Origin: Bog-366 sp963722555
GTDB lineage: Bacteria; Acidobacteriota; Terriglobia; UBA7540
Assembly (NCBI GenBank): GCA_963722555.1
Contig: CAVRNQ010000001.1
Coordinates: 310,001 to 374,000, forward strand
Direction: 5' to 3'
Length of the DNA stretch: 64,000 nucleotides
In this document: in pieces, positions 35,139-43,737 of the stretch
How the letters are laid out: each line of letters begins with the position of its first letter
How positions within the stretch are numbered: position 1 is the stretch's first letter
Position numbers and translations under genes: made by a program
The notes under the pieces: generated by a model
Told to the model about the DNA's origin: nothing
Seen by the model: the letters and a program-made list of their open reading frames with translations, nothing else
The model's database searches: none

Positions 35139-36509
35139 CTAAAAGAAGGTCAGGTAGGGTTCCCCGCGAAGCTGCCGCAGAAGCAGCAGCGCCAATTCGC
35201 GCGCGTGGTAGTCACCCCATTGGGAAGACTCGCCGCAGGGGCACTTGTGCCCGGGAGGAACATAATCCCAACCCTGAGGACGATGATAGAGGGAGTGAAG
35301 GATCAACCCTTGGTGCGAGGGGTCTTCCGACAGGTAGGGCCGGTCGAAGAGCGCGGCGGCCACAACCAGCGCCGCGCGGCGGTAGCGCCCGCTTTCTTCC
35401 GGGGACCGTGAAAGCAAATAGGCGCCGAGCCGCCAGAGCGCCTGCGCCGCCACGGCTGCGGCGGAACTGTCAACCGGCTCGTACTCATTGTGAGGATCGC
35501 TCGGGCGGTTGAGGTACTCACCGAGCTTTGCGAGGTTGGGCGCGGCCGTGTCCCAGTACGGAATGCCGTCCGAGGGTGACTGCTCGAGATAGTAATCCGC
35601 GGTGGCTTCCGCCGCGCGCAGCATCCAACCTTCGATCTCGCTTCGCCCACCCAGGGGTGAAAGTTCGTTGTCGGAAACCGTGGCGAGGAATTCCAGTTGC
35701 TCGGCGAAGCCCAGCATGATCCAGGCGAGGCCCCGCGTCCAGGTCGTGAAGGGGGAATAGCCCTGTTGGGTGCCCGGGCAGCGGTAGAGGCCGTCGTTCA
35801 CGTTGAAAATCGACTCGTGCGCCACGCGGCCGCGCACATCGTAGTGGTCGCGCGCCTCTCCATAGAATACCGCGTACTCCGCGGTGACGGAGGCGTGATG
35901 AATCAGCCGCTCGAGCAGTGGAATGCGCTGGTCCGATTCACCCCACAGCACGTGCCCCAGGCGGTGGGCCAGGGCAAGGGAACGCAGCGAGCGCAGGGTG
36001 TCCGCGAAGAGAGAATGCGGGCCGTTGAAAGAGTAAATGTAGCCGCGACCATCGCGCAGGAAAGACCAGCGTGCCGCCTGCACGGCTCCGCTCACTTTCA
36101 GTGCCAGCTCGCAGCACTCCTTTTCGAACTCACCCGCTGAGCTCTTCCCTTCCCGGACCAGGCGCCACAGGTTTCCGTAAGTGCTCACGTTGTTGAACCC
36201 GTGGTCGTGCACCCCGAAATGCGTAAGGTGCGGCGGCATGATCTGCAGCGTGTTTTTGCGGCCGTAAGCAAGGAACCAAGGCTCGCCCGTGGCGTCGAAT
36301 TGCAGCAGGGCGGAGCCAAACTGGAACCCTTGCGTCCACTCCGTCCAGGCGCGCGAGGTGTAGCGGCCCTCGACCGTAATGACGGGGGCGCCTTGGGATG
36401 GCTCCCAGGCTTGCGCGAGCGCACGGATCTTCGCCGCGGAGAGTTCGAACAGGTGTTCGAGCCGCGGCCGAAGGCTTTCGAGTGTCGGTGCTCGATCCAG
36501 TTGGATCAT
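35139..36509 (-). CDS. GH88-type unsaturated glucuronyl hydrolase-like enzyme
   Basis: 456 residues, no signal peptide, so probably cytoplasmic. (alpha/alpha)6 barrel. GH88-like landmarks are HDHGFNNVSTYGNLWRL, VNDGLYRCPG, FTTWTRGLAWIMLGFAEQLE, PYWDTAAP and the DSSAAAVAAQALW block. Members remove the unsaturated uronic acid left by polysaccharide lyases through hydration of its double bond, using two Asp residues; candidates lie in HDHGF and in the VNDGL segment. The gene starts two bases after the SDR stop, so they are one operon. That fits a pathway in which the released uronate product is reduced. The substrate polymer is unknown. Confidence 0.82.
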   Translation of the reverse strand: MIQLDRAPTLESLRPRLEHLFELSAAKIRALAQAWEPSQGAPVITVEGRYTSRAWTEWTQGFQFGSALLQFDATGEPWFLAYGRKNTLQIMPPHLTHFGVHDHGFNNVSTYGNLWRLVREGKSSAGEFEKECCELALKVSGAVQAARWSFLRDGRGYIYSFNGPHSLFADTLRSLRSLALAHRLGHVLWGESDQRIPLLERLIHHASVTAEYAVFYGEARDHYDVRGRVAHESIFNVNDGLYRCPGTQQGYSPFTTWTRGLAWIMLGFAEQLEFLATVSDNELSPLGGRSEIEGWMLRAAEATADYYLEQSPSDGIPYWDTAAPNLAKLGEYLNRPSDPHNEYEPVDSSAAAVAAQALWRLGAYLLSRSPEESGRYRRAALVVAAALFDRPYLSEDPSHQGLILHSLYHRPQGWDYVPPGHKCPCGESSQWGDYHARELALLLLRQLRGEPYLTFF

Positions 36510-36511
36510 AG

Positions 36512-37312
36512 TCAGAGGCGATCGAGATGAAATCCGCCGTCCACGTTGATGACCTCACCCGTGGAAAACGGAAAGCGGTCGGAAGCGATAGCGGCTACGG
36601 CGCGGCCCACGTCTTCCGGTGTGCCCCAGCGCCGGATGGGCGTGAGCCCCTCGGAAATCCGCCGCTCGTACTGCTCCTTCACCGCTGCGGTCATATCGGT
36701 TGCGATGACGCCCGGGCGGATTTCGAAGACCTGGATTCCGTACTCGGCCAGCCGCAGCGCGAAGAGCTTGGTCATCATGCTGAGTGCGGCTTTGGCCAGG
36801 CAGTAATCGCCCCGGTCCGGGCTCGCGGCATAGGCGGAAACCGAGGTGATGGTCACGATCTTGGGCCGGGGGCGCCCGGGCGAAAGCTGCGCCAGCGTTT
36901 CCACCCAGAGATTCGCCACCGCCTGCGTGAGGAAATAGGGTCCCTTGAGGTTGGTCGCGAGGACGCGGTCGAAGCTCTCTTCGCTGGCCCGCAGCAGGTC
37001 CGCGCGGACCTCGGGCGCCACTCCCGCGTTGTTGACCAGCAAGTCAATCCAGCCGAAGCGGTCGGAAACAAACTCGAGCAAGCGAGCGCGGTCATCACCG
37101 CGGGAAACATCGGCCTGAATCGGCTCAAAGCGGGCCGGGGCATCCGGCGGCGCGGCTTTGCGGCAGAGCGCCGCGCACTCCTCGGCGGCTTCGCGCCGCT
37201 TGACGTAATTGATCGCCACGCCGTAGCCAAGGCGCGCCAGTTCGACGGCGATGCCGCGCCCGATGCCGCGCGAGGCTCCGGTAATTACCGCGACAGGTGG
37301 TCCGCTCAGCAT
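36512..37312 (-). CDS. Short-chain dehydrogenase/reductase (FabG-like)
   Basis: 266 residues from the ATG at 37312. Cofactor motif TGASRGIGRGIA, NNAG motif, catalytic Ser in TSVSAYA and the YxxxK pair in DYCLAKAA. The C-terminus PFSTGEVINVDGGFHL is classical. A longer open frame upstream encodes no conserved sequence. NADPH or NADH use cannot be decided, though the Arg after GAS leans to NADPH. It is the first gene of a two-gene operon with the GH88 enzyme, so reduction of a uronate-derived keto sugar is the likely job rather than fatty acid synthesis. Confidence 0.9.
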   Translation of the reverse strand: MLSGPPVAVITGASRGIGRGIAVELARLGYGVAINYVKRREAAEECAALCRKAAPPDAPARFEPIQADVSRGDDRARLLEFVSDRFGWIDLLVNNAGVAPEVRADLLRASEESFDRVLATNLKGPYFLTQAVANLWVETLAQLSPGRPRPKIVTITSVSAYAASPDRGDYCLAKAALSMMTKLFALRLAEYGIQVFEIRPGVIATDMTAAVKEQYERRISEGLTPIRRWGTPEDVGRAVAAIASDRFPFSTGEVINVDGGFHLDRL

Positions 37313-37484
37313 GCGTAGAAATATACTCGAAACCGGCTGTCCGCGCGCGAGGAATTCCGCACACCCCCGGCGCGGGTCGAACCGCTGCCTTCCCATCAGG
37401 AGTTGCTGCCGATTCGCCGGCCCCTCTGACGGCGAACCTCGTGGCCGCCAGCCGCCCGGCAGGGCGCCAGCCCAGAGGCCGGCG

Positions 37485-38075
37485 CTACAGCTCCGAAACC
37501 GAAGGTTTGGCGCGCAGTTGCCCCAATTCCTGCGCGAGGCGTTCCAGTCGATCGAGGATCTCGCGGTGGCGTGTCTCTTCCGGAGCCGGTTGCCGGGCGA
37601 TGAAAGACAGGGTTCCACCCGGCTCCAGCACGGCGCGCTCGACGTCCGCGAGCGACGCAAAACCCTGCCGGTGCGCGGCGGCCTCGAGCTCTGGCAGGGT
37701 GATGAGCTCCTTCTTCAAATGCCGTTTGAGGACTCTGCCCTTCTCGATCAGCACGTCTTCATCGCCTTCCATGAGGCGCTCGAGTTTGTGGTGCCCGTAA
37801 AGACCGCGCACGACCACGTAATTCACGACCAACAGCGTGGCGGCCCCGAGCAGCCCGCCCGTGACCGTGTTGTCGTCACCGATGATGGCATTCTGGACGG
37901 TATTCGACAGTGTCAACAGCACCACCAGGTCGAAAGGATTCAGTTGCGCGAGCTCGCGTTTGCCGGCCAGCCGAAGCGCGACAATCAGAAATCCATAAAC
38001 GATCAGCGGCCGCAGAATCTTCTCCAGGACCGGGATTCCCAACACAAACATGTCAGACCAGAGTTTCGCGTGCAT
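37485..38075 (-). CDS. DUF421 / YetF-type membrane protein
   Basis: 196 residues. Three N-terminal transmembrane helices (for example LRPLIVYGFLIVALRLAGKR and LLGAATLLVVNYVVVRGLYG) contain the family motif GKRELAQLNPFDLVVLLTLS. The cytoplasmic beta domain follows (DEDVLIEKGRVLKRHLKKEL, LADVERAVLEPGGTLSFIAR). The function of the family is not established; in spore formers it relates to germinant perception, which does not apply here. Monocistronic by layout. Confidence 0.92.
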   Translation of the reverse strand: MHAKLWSDMFVLGIPVLEKILRPLIVYGFLIVALRLAGKRELAQLNPFDLVVLLTLSNTVQNAIIGDDNTVTGGLLGAATLLVVNYVVVRGLYGHHKLERLMEGDEDVLIEKGRVLKRHLKKELITLPELEAAAHRQGFASLADVERAVLEPGGTLSFIARQPAPEETRHREILDRLERLAQELGQLRAKPSVSEL

Positions 38076-38279
38076 AGCTTGCTCCTTGTGCGGCCGGAGT
38101 GCGGCGTCTGGGGGGCCGCTCCTGATTACAGCATCGAAAGATCAGGCAAGATGACGCGGAGCAGATTACCATGCTTCCCCCTCGGCGGCGAAGCAGCGCC
38201 GCGCGCCAGTGCAGGGTGTGACGCCGACCCCGCGGCTGGCGCTATTTGACCAGGGTCAATTCCGGCGGCGTCTTTCTGG

Positions 38280-38402
38280 TTGACTAAGCGGCGCGCGAAT
38301 TATCTCGGCGACTATGCGGGCTGGATTGATCTGGCGGCGGGATTCAGCGTGGTGTTTGTGGTGTTGTCGTATCTGTTGCTTGAGTATGTTTTGGAGGAGT
38401 AG
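38280..38402 (+). CDS. Possible 40-residue single-helix membrane protein
   Basis: Short frame from a TTG at 38280 to the stop at 38402. The product starts with basic residues (LTKRRANYLGDYAGW) and continues as one hydrophobic helix (DLAAGFSVVFVVLSYLLLEY) with an acidic end (VLEE). That topology is what one expects of a small inner-membrane protein. There is no convincing Shine-Dalgarno, and the frame could also be the remnant of a larger gene. I do not recognise it. Confidence 0.35.
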   Translation: MTKRRANYLGDYAGWIDLAAGFSVVFVVLSYLLLEYVLEE

Positions 38403-38419
38403 GTCCTGGTCGCAATCCT

Positions 38420-38693
38420 GTGCACAGAGGGGGTTTGAGGAAATTGCTTCTCAATTCGTTTCTGGGTGACCCCCTCACCCCCGGCGCTCGGGGCCCCCCC
38501 GCCCGCCCCGGCTGGAGAAAACGCCGGTTGCGGTCCACCCTCTCCCCCAAGGGGGAGAGGGCAGTTCATTCCAATCAACTCCCCCAGGGGGGCGAGGGCA
38601 GGAAGATCAAATCAAGGCTCCTCTCGGTCGCCACGGCGACCGAGGGGCCGGGGGTGAGGGGGTTCCAGGGTCGATCAGGGAACAGTCTCCTCG
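38420..38693. repeat. GC-rich interspersed repeat, CCCTCACCCCCGG family
   Basis: It contains CCCTCACCCCCGGCGCTCGG, the CCCTCTCCCCCAAGGGGGAG hairpin and a perfect 10-bp hairpin CTCGGTCGCC/GGCGACCGAG near 38632. Its reverse complement matches both outer parts of the copy at 48405-48650, including AATTGAGAAG..AATT and the CAGGGAACAGT end. Confidence 0.75.
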
Positions 38694-38957
38694 ACAAAGC
38701 TTAAGTGAACAGCATTGCTTTCAGGAGGGCAAACGGCTGGGCGACAGCTCGGCACTACACGTGCGATTGAAGTTGTGATATGTTGGCGTTGCAGCGGGAC
38801 CATGTCCCAGCGTCTAGTCTGGAGGTTGCCCGGATCCAGCGCAAATGCCTGCTTGCTCACACCATGTGGAGAAGGCCTCCCACCTGCGGGGGAGAGTTAG
38901 GCGCGGGGGTGCCCCCACAGCCGTGATAAGGTTGCTGTTTCATCCTCACGAAACACC
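38694..38957. other. Intergenic region upstream of the Ser/Thr kinase
   Basis: I see no gene, hairpin terminator or clear promoter. The kinase start at 38958 lacks a strong Shine-Dalgarno (the upstream is CCTCACGAAACACC). Confidence 0.35.
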
Positions 38958-40220
38958 ATGAAGAGAGTCGGGCGATACGACATCATTGGCGAGCTGGGCC
39001 GCGGTGCCATGGGGGTCGTGTACAAGGCTGAGGATCCGACCATCGGCCGTCAAGTCGCCTTGAAGGTTCTCTCCATCGCCTCAACCTCCGAGGAGGGGAC
39101 ACACAGCCCGCAGGAAATGTTCATGCGCGAGGTGCGCGCCGCGGGCCGCCTGGCGCATCCCTCGATTGTTACCATCCACGACGCTTTCGAGGACGCACCC
39201 ACCAAGACCTGTTGCATCGTGATGGAATTGGTCCCCGGGAGGACGCTGGAAAGCATTCTCCTTTCGGGCCACGCGATGACTGGGGAGCAAACCTTTGATC
39301 TCCTCCGTCAGGTTGCGGAGGGGTTGGATTATGCGCATCGGCATCAGGTGGTCCACCGCGACTTGAAACCGGCGAACATCCTGGTGACCGAGGACGGGCA
39401 AGTCAAGATCACGGACTTCGGCATCGCCAAGGTCCTGGCACGCGAAGGCGTGATGCGGACCGTCGGCTTGATGGGGACGCCTTCCTACATGTCGCCCGAG
39501 CAGGTGAAGGGCGGCGAGATTGACGCTCGCGCCGACTTGTTCTCCCTGGGCATCATCTTGTACCTCATGCTGACGGGACAGAAGCCCTTCGTGGGAGACA
39601 CGGCGTCGGTGATGTTCAAGATCGTTTACGAAGATCCCGTCGCGCCGAGTAGCCTCAACCCCCGACTGACACCGGCGCACGATGCCCTTGTCCTGAAATG
39701 TCTGGCGAAGGACCGCGACAAACGATACTCCTCGGCCCGTGAGTTGCTGAATGACCTCGACAACCTTCAGCAGCGGCGCGCGCCGAACTCGCAGCCGGTT
39801 AGCGTGCCTCCCATCGATGATGGCACGCTCGAATTGACCCTGCCGATCCTTTCGGAGTCATGGTCCCAAGTGCCGCCGGCACCACCAGTGTCTCCACCCG
39901 CCCCGGCGCCACCCCTGCCGGCGCAACCGCCTCGGCCCGCCGTGCCCTGGGCGGCCACCGTTCCCGCGCCTGCCCCTGCGCCACGGACTCCGGTTTTGCC
40001 TCCCATCGATGATGGCACGCTCGAATTGACCCTGCCGATCCTTTCGAAGTCATGGTCCCATACGCCGTCCGCACAACCGGTCTTTCCCCCCCCCAGGCGC
40101 CACACCTGCCGGCGCAGCCACCGCAACTCGCTGAGCCGCAGGGTGCTGCCGTCCCCGCGCCATCTGCTGCTCCAAGGGCTCCGGCTGCGCCTCCGGCCGA
40201 TGATGAGACGATTCGCATAA
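38958..40220 (+). CDS. Serine/threonine protein kinase, N-terminal part; frameshifted
   Basis: PknB-type kinase domain at residues 7-270: Gly loop LGRGAMGVVY, ATP Lys36, catalytic HRDLKPAN (Asp135), DFG (Asp153), GTPSYMSPEQ. A Pro/Ala-rich linker then holds 64-residue repeats opening with PPIDDGTLELTLPILS. At about residue 376 the frame leaves this pattern inside a run of nine C (40086-40094) and ends in an unrelated Arg-rich tail. The rest of the protein (third repeat, membrane helix, periplasmic domain) lies in another frame from there to 41185. One extra C would restore the full protein of about 742 residues. Confidence 0.9.
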   Translation: MKRVGRYDIIGELGRGAMGVVYKAEDPTIGRQVALKVLSIASTSEEGTHSPQEMFMREVRAAGRLAHPSIVTIHDAFEDAPTKTCCIVMELVPGRTLESILLSGHAMTGEQTFDLLRQVAEGLDYAHRHQVVHRDLKPANILVTEDGQVKITDFGIAKVLAREGVMRTVGLMGTPSYMSPEQVKGGEIDARADLFSLGIILYLMLTGQKPFVGDTASVMFKIVYEDPVAPSSLNPRLTPAHDALVLKCLAKDRDKRYSSARELLNDLDNLQQRRAPNSQPVSVPPIDDGTLELTLPILSESWSQVPPAPPVSPPAPAPPLPAQPPRPAVPWAATVPAPAPAPRTPVLPPIDDGTLELTLPILSKSWSHTPSAQPVFPPPRRHTCRRSHRNSLSRRVLPSPRHLLLQGLRLRLRPMMRRFA

Positions 40221-41185
40221 TCATGCCCATCCGTTCGGGGCCATCACCCCAGGCGCGGCCTACCCAAACCATATCGGCAGCTCCCCCGGCGCCACCCTCG
40301 CCGACCGTGGCCGTCGAGCCGCCTCAGCCCAAGGTACCAGTGGCGACGCAAATCATCTCGCCTGTTCCTCCCGCGCCACCCACGGAGCCCCTGGCAGCGC
40401 TGCCGGGTGAACCCGCCTTGCCCGAGCCGGTCCAAGAAGTTGAAGCTGAACTTGCGGCTGAGCCCCAAGCCAACTCAAACGCCGTTGCCATCGCATTGGG
40501 CTCCCTGGTGGTCGTGCTGCTCGCCGCTGCCGCATGGGGTTATTGGAAGTATCACCAGGTCATGAGTGCACCCGTGCCGCCACCGCGGATGGTCTTACTC
40601 TCGCCACCTCCGGTCCCCCCCGACTTGCAGCCGACGGAACCCGTGACCCCTCCTCCGCAAACTGCAAAGAAAACCGTGGCGCAAAAGCCCAGGCAAATGG
40701 CCAAGCCCCAGCCGAAAGCACCCGAGCCAACTCCCGCTCCCCCCGAGCCGGAGCCCATCGCGGCGCCACCGCCTCAGCCGGCAACTCCGACGCCCAGCCC
40801 CGAAGAAATTGCGAAGGCCAATGCCGCCAAGCTCGCAAATGTCCCCCGGGTCGTTCAGGTTCACTGCAATTACGACCTCAAGGAGGCTACCTACACTTTC
40901 TCTGCCGGAGGTCAGGCGCTCTTTCAAGGCGCTTTCAAGGGGAAAAAGAAGGGGGGCTTTCTGGGAATCAAAGGGGCTTTTGAAGGGACGTTCTCGCGCA
41001 CCATCACCGTGCCCGCCGGTGCGCCCGAGGTCTCAGTCCATGTGGTGACCAAGGATGGCGCAACGGACCTGAGCAAGGTCATTCCCATGCTGCTGCCCGG
41101 CGGCTTCGTCCCCACCCTCAAAGTGGGGGTCGGCAACAACCAGCTCACCTTGACCTGGGAGAGTTCCTCCGGACCCAAGCCCTAA
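40095..41185 (+). pseudogene. C-terminal part of the Ser/Thr kinase, in the other frame
   Basis: Continues the kinase after the poly-C run. The third linker repeat (PPADDETIRIIMPIRSGPSP) begins at about 40190. It is followed by a transmembrane helix (AVAIALGSLVVVLLAAAAWG), a second Pro-rich stretch (PKAPEPTPAPPEPEPIAAPP) and a C-terminal beta domain (YTFSAGGQALFQGAFKGKKK). The last part has no family name that I know. The start of an independent gene at 40052 is unlikely because it has no ribosome site. Whether the shift is real, a sequencing error or a slippage switch cannot be told from one sequence. Confidence 0.8.
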
Positions 41186-41307
41186 AGCCCAGATGCCGCA
41201 GGTTCAGTCAGCATTTCTTTCCTAGGGGTCGACGGAGAGCTAGCCCGCGTGCTACCATCATAATGAACTCGCAGAACGCAGTTGAGAGGTGGGTTCGAAA
41301 AACATGT

Positions 41308-41411
41308 CAGACTTCGGGCTCTGTGCGACGGATGTTCGCGAACCCCGCCAGGTCCGGAAGGAAGCAACGGTAACGAGCCTCTCCGTGTGCCGCAGATCAA
41401 CCCGAAGTCTG
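41308..41411 (+). ncRNA. ffs: Signal recognition particle RNA (4.5S type)
   Basis: The closing stem CAGACTTCGGG / CCCGAAGTCTG pairs the two ends over 11 bases. The domain IV signature is intact: GCCAGGTCCGGAAGGAAGCA and then ACGGTAACG, with the GGAA tetraloop that binds Ffh. About 104 bases, the short bacterial form without an Alu domain. It is upstream of dnaX, a position seen in many bacteria. SRP RNA directs inner-membrane proteins for cotranslational insertion. Confidence 0.96.
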
Positions 41412-41430
41412 GCCCAATCTGTTTTGGGTT

Positions 41431-41610
41431 TTGGATCTTAGATTTTCGATCAAGACACTGCCCACGATCAGTGGTCCGTCGCCAGAAACCAACTTTCAGA
41501 GTTCGGTCGTCAGGGAAGTAGAATCAACGCCCTCAGAACAGTGATGGCAAGAGCCCAAGGCGGCGGACAGCAAATTGAAGACGTCTTGATCCCAGAGCTA
41601 AGATCCGAAA
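41431..41610. repeat. Inverted repeat in the ffs-dnaX gap
   Basis: The outer arms TTGGATCTTAG (41431-41441) and CTAAGATCCGA (41598-41608) pair with one mismatch. The inner arms GATCAAGAC (41448-41456) and GTCTTGATC (41583-41591) pair perfectly. The intervening 125 bases show nothing else. It could be a decayed non-autonomous element or a structured leader of dnaX. Confidence 0.5.
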
Positions 41611-41635
41611 ATCGAATACCCTGATTTCCCTTCCC

Positions 41636-43333
41636 ATGTCCTACCAAGTCATCGCCCGCAAATATCGCCCCCAGACCTTTGACGACGTGGTGGGCCAACA
41701 CCTGGTAACGGATACCCTCAAGAACGCCATCCAGACGGACCGCGTTGCGCACGGATACATCTTCTCGGGCGCACGCGGTGTGGGCAAGACGACCACCGCA
41801 CGTATCCTTGCCAAGGCGCTCAATTGCTCCACCGGACCCACGGTCGCGCCGGACGGCGTCTGCCCCTCGTGCGTGGAAATTGCCGCGGGGAACTCCGTGG
41901 ACGTGCAGGAAATCGACGCCGCGTCGAACCGCGGCATCGACGAGATTCGTGAGCTGCGGGAGTCCGTGCGCTACCTGCCGTCGCGCGACCGTTACAAGAT
42001 CTTCATCATCGACGAAGCGCACATGCTCACCACGGAGGCCTTCAACGCCCTGCTCAAGACGCTGGAAGAGCCGCCGCCGCGCTCGCTATTCATTTTGGCC
42101 ACGACGGAGGGGCACAAGCTGCCCCCCACGATTCAATCACGCTGCCAGCACTTTGCCTTTCGCCTGCTGGACTACGCGGAGATCTACGATCGGCTCCGCC
42201 GCGTGGCGGAAGAGGAGAAAATTGCTGCTGAAGAAGGGGCTCTCTCGACGCTCGCCCAGGCGGCAGAGGGCAGCATGCGCGACGGTCTCTCCTTGCTCGA
42301 CCAGGTAATCGCCGCCTGCGGCGAGCGCCTGGATGAGAAGCGCGTGCGCCAGGTGCTGGGCGCGGCGCCCACGGAATTGCTGGCCGGCATCGTGAGAGCC
42401 ATCGACGCGGCGGACTCACGCGGCGTGCTCGAGCGGGTGGGGCAACTGGCTACCGAAGGTTACGAACTCGCGCATTTCTGTGGCGAACTCACGCGCTTCG
42501 GGCGCGACCTGATGATTGCGCGCAGTTGCGGCGCAGAAAGTCCGCTGCTGCAGGTTCCCGACGACCAGCGCCGGCAACTCGGGGAACTCGCCGGGCTTTT
42601 CAGTGAGGAAGATCTCTCGCGCTTCTTCAATATCCTGTTGCGCGCGGAAAGTGAGATGCGCTACTCGCTCGTGCCGCGCTTCCACCTGGAACTGGCGCTG
42701 ATGAAACTGGTGCACGCACGGCGGCTGACCTCGATTGAATCGCTGCTCGGCGGGCTCAGCGGCTCCAGCCTGCCGGGAAAGAGCTTGAACAGCCCGCGTG
42801 CGGCGACGGCCACGCCCGCGCGCTCCGCGCCAGAGACAGCGCCCAAGCTCCGCACCGGGAGTTTCGACAGGCCACCCGCAGAAGCCTCGGTTCAGGCGCC
42901 TCCGCCGGCAGCGGAAACGCCCGCTTCGCCCGCTGAAAACACTTCCCCGGCCCCGCCCGCCAGTGAAGATGGCCGCCTTGCAGCCATCAAGACAAGCGTG
43001 TACAGCCAATCCAATTTCCTGGGCAGTTGCCTGGAACATCTGTCTGGCTGGCGCTGCGCAGAGGGCGAGGTGGAGTTTCTCTTCGCCCCAAAGGATTCGT
43101 TCTTCGCCGACCTGCTCAAGAGCCGTGAACAGCAGGAGACATTGCGAACGGTCTGCACCCAGGTGCTGGGCCAACCCGTAAAGATTTGTGTTAGACTGGA
43201 AGAGCAGGGAGTAGCGGTTCGAGCTGAACGCCCCAACGCGCGCGCGCGCGCCGAGCGCGATCCGGGAGTGGACGCTTTTCGTAAGAAGTTCGACGGCACC
43301 GTGGTGGACGTAAAGGACCTGAAGCGGGAGTGA
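41636..43333 (+). CDS. dnaX: DNA polymerase III subunit gamma/tau
   Basis: 565 residues. Clamp-loader ATPase of the replisome. Walker A GARGVGKTTTARI, zinc module with four cysteines (CS.., CPSCVE), the DEAH-like Walker B IIDEAHML, sensor 1 SRCQHF and clamp-loader helical domains. A Pro/Ala-rich linker (about 380-450) precedes the C-terminal tau-like domain. No A-rich slippery site of the E. coli type is seen, so one product is expected. The genes ebfC and recR follow, the standard order. Confidence 0.96.
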   Translation: MSYQVIARKYRPQTFDDVVGQHLVTDTLKNAIQTDRVAHGYIFSGARGVGKTTTARILAKALNCSTGPTVAPDGVCPSCVEIAAGNSVDVQEIDAASNRGIDEIRELRESVRYLPSRDRYKIFIIDEAHMLTTEAFNALLKTLEEPPPRSLFILATTEGHKLPPTIQSRCQHFAFRLLDYAEIYDRLRRVAEEEKIAAEEGALSTLAQAAEGSMRDGLSLLDQVIAACGERLDEKRVRQVLGAAPTELLAGIVRAIDAADSRGVLERVGQLATEGYELAHFCGELTRFGRDLMIARSCGAESPLLQVPDDQRRQLGELAGLFSEEDLSRFFNILLRAESEMRYSLVPRFHLELALMKLVHARRLTSIESLLGGLSGSSLPGKSLNSPRAATATPARSAPETAPKLRTGSFDRPPAEASVQAPPPAAETPASPAENTSPAPPASEDGRLAAIKTSVYSQSNFLGSCLEHLSGWRCAEGEVEFLFAPKDSFFADLLKSREQQETLRTVCTQVLGQPVKICVRLEEQGVAVRAERPNARARAERDPGVDAFRKKFDGTVVDVKDLKRE

Positions 43334-43336
43334 GCG

Positions 43337-43648
43337 ATGAAAAACCTGCAACAAATGCAACAGATCCTGAAGCAAGTCCAGCAATTCCAGGAGCAATTGC
43401 AGAAGCAACTGGATGAACTGTCCGTGGAAGCCTCGGCGGGCGGAGGCATGGTCTCCGTCAAAATGAATGGCCAGAAGCAACTGCGCGAGGTGCGGATCGA
43501 CCCGGAGATTCTCGCTTCCCAGGATCAGGAGATGTTGCAGGATTTGATCCTGGCGGCCGTCAATGAGGCCTCGCGAAAAGTGGACGAGCAAATGGCCAGC
43601 CAGATGGGGAACTTGGCCGGCGGGCTGAACATCCCTGGCTTGACCTGA
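43337..43648 (+). CDS. ebfC: YbaB/EbfC nucleoid-associated protein
   Basis: 103 residues. Small dimeric DNA-binding protein of the nucleoid. It has a Gln-rich coiled-coil N-terminus (MKNLQQMQQILKQVQQF), a central VSVKMNGQKQLREVRIDPEI beta segment and the C-terminal AVNEASRKVDEQMASQMG helix. The ATG is three bases after the dnaX stop, so translation is coupled. Confidence 0.95.
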   Translation: MKNLQQMQQILKQVQQFQEQLQKQLDELSVEASAGGGMVSVKMNGQKQLREVRIDPEILASQDQEMLQDLILAAVNEASRKVDEQMASQMGNLAGGLNIPGLT

Positions 43649-43737
43649 CCAGGATATCGAAAGTCGAGCCTCGCCCCTTGTGGGGGTTGTTTCTTTAGTC
43701 TTTCGTATCGAGATTCCATCTCCGAACTGCGAAACCC

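Noticed and set aside
36512..37660. Longer start for the SDR gene
   Set aside because: The 116 extra residues are Arg/Ser/Gly-rich and precede a normal SDR N-terminus (SGPPVAVITGASRGIG); the ATG at 37312 is right.
40052..41185. Independent gene starting at the ATG at 40052
   Set aside because: Its first residues overlap the kinase linker in another frame, it lacks a ribosome site, and the repeat spacing shows it is the continuation of the kinase.
41636..43333. Programmed frameshift giving a short gamma form of DnaX
   Set aside because: No A-rich slippery heptamer with downstream hairpin was seen in the expected region.
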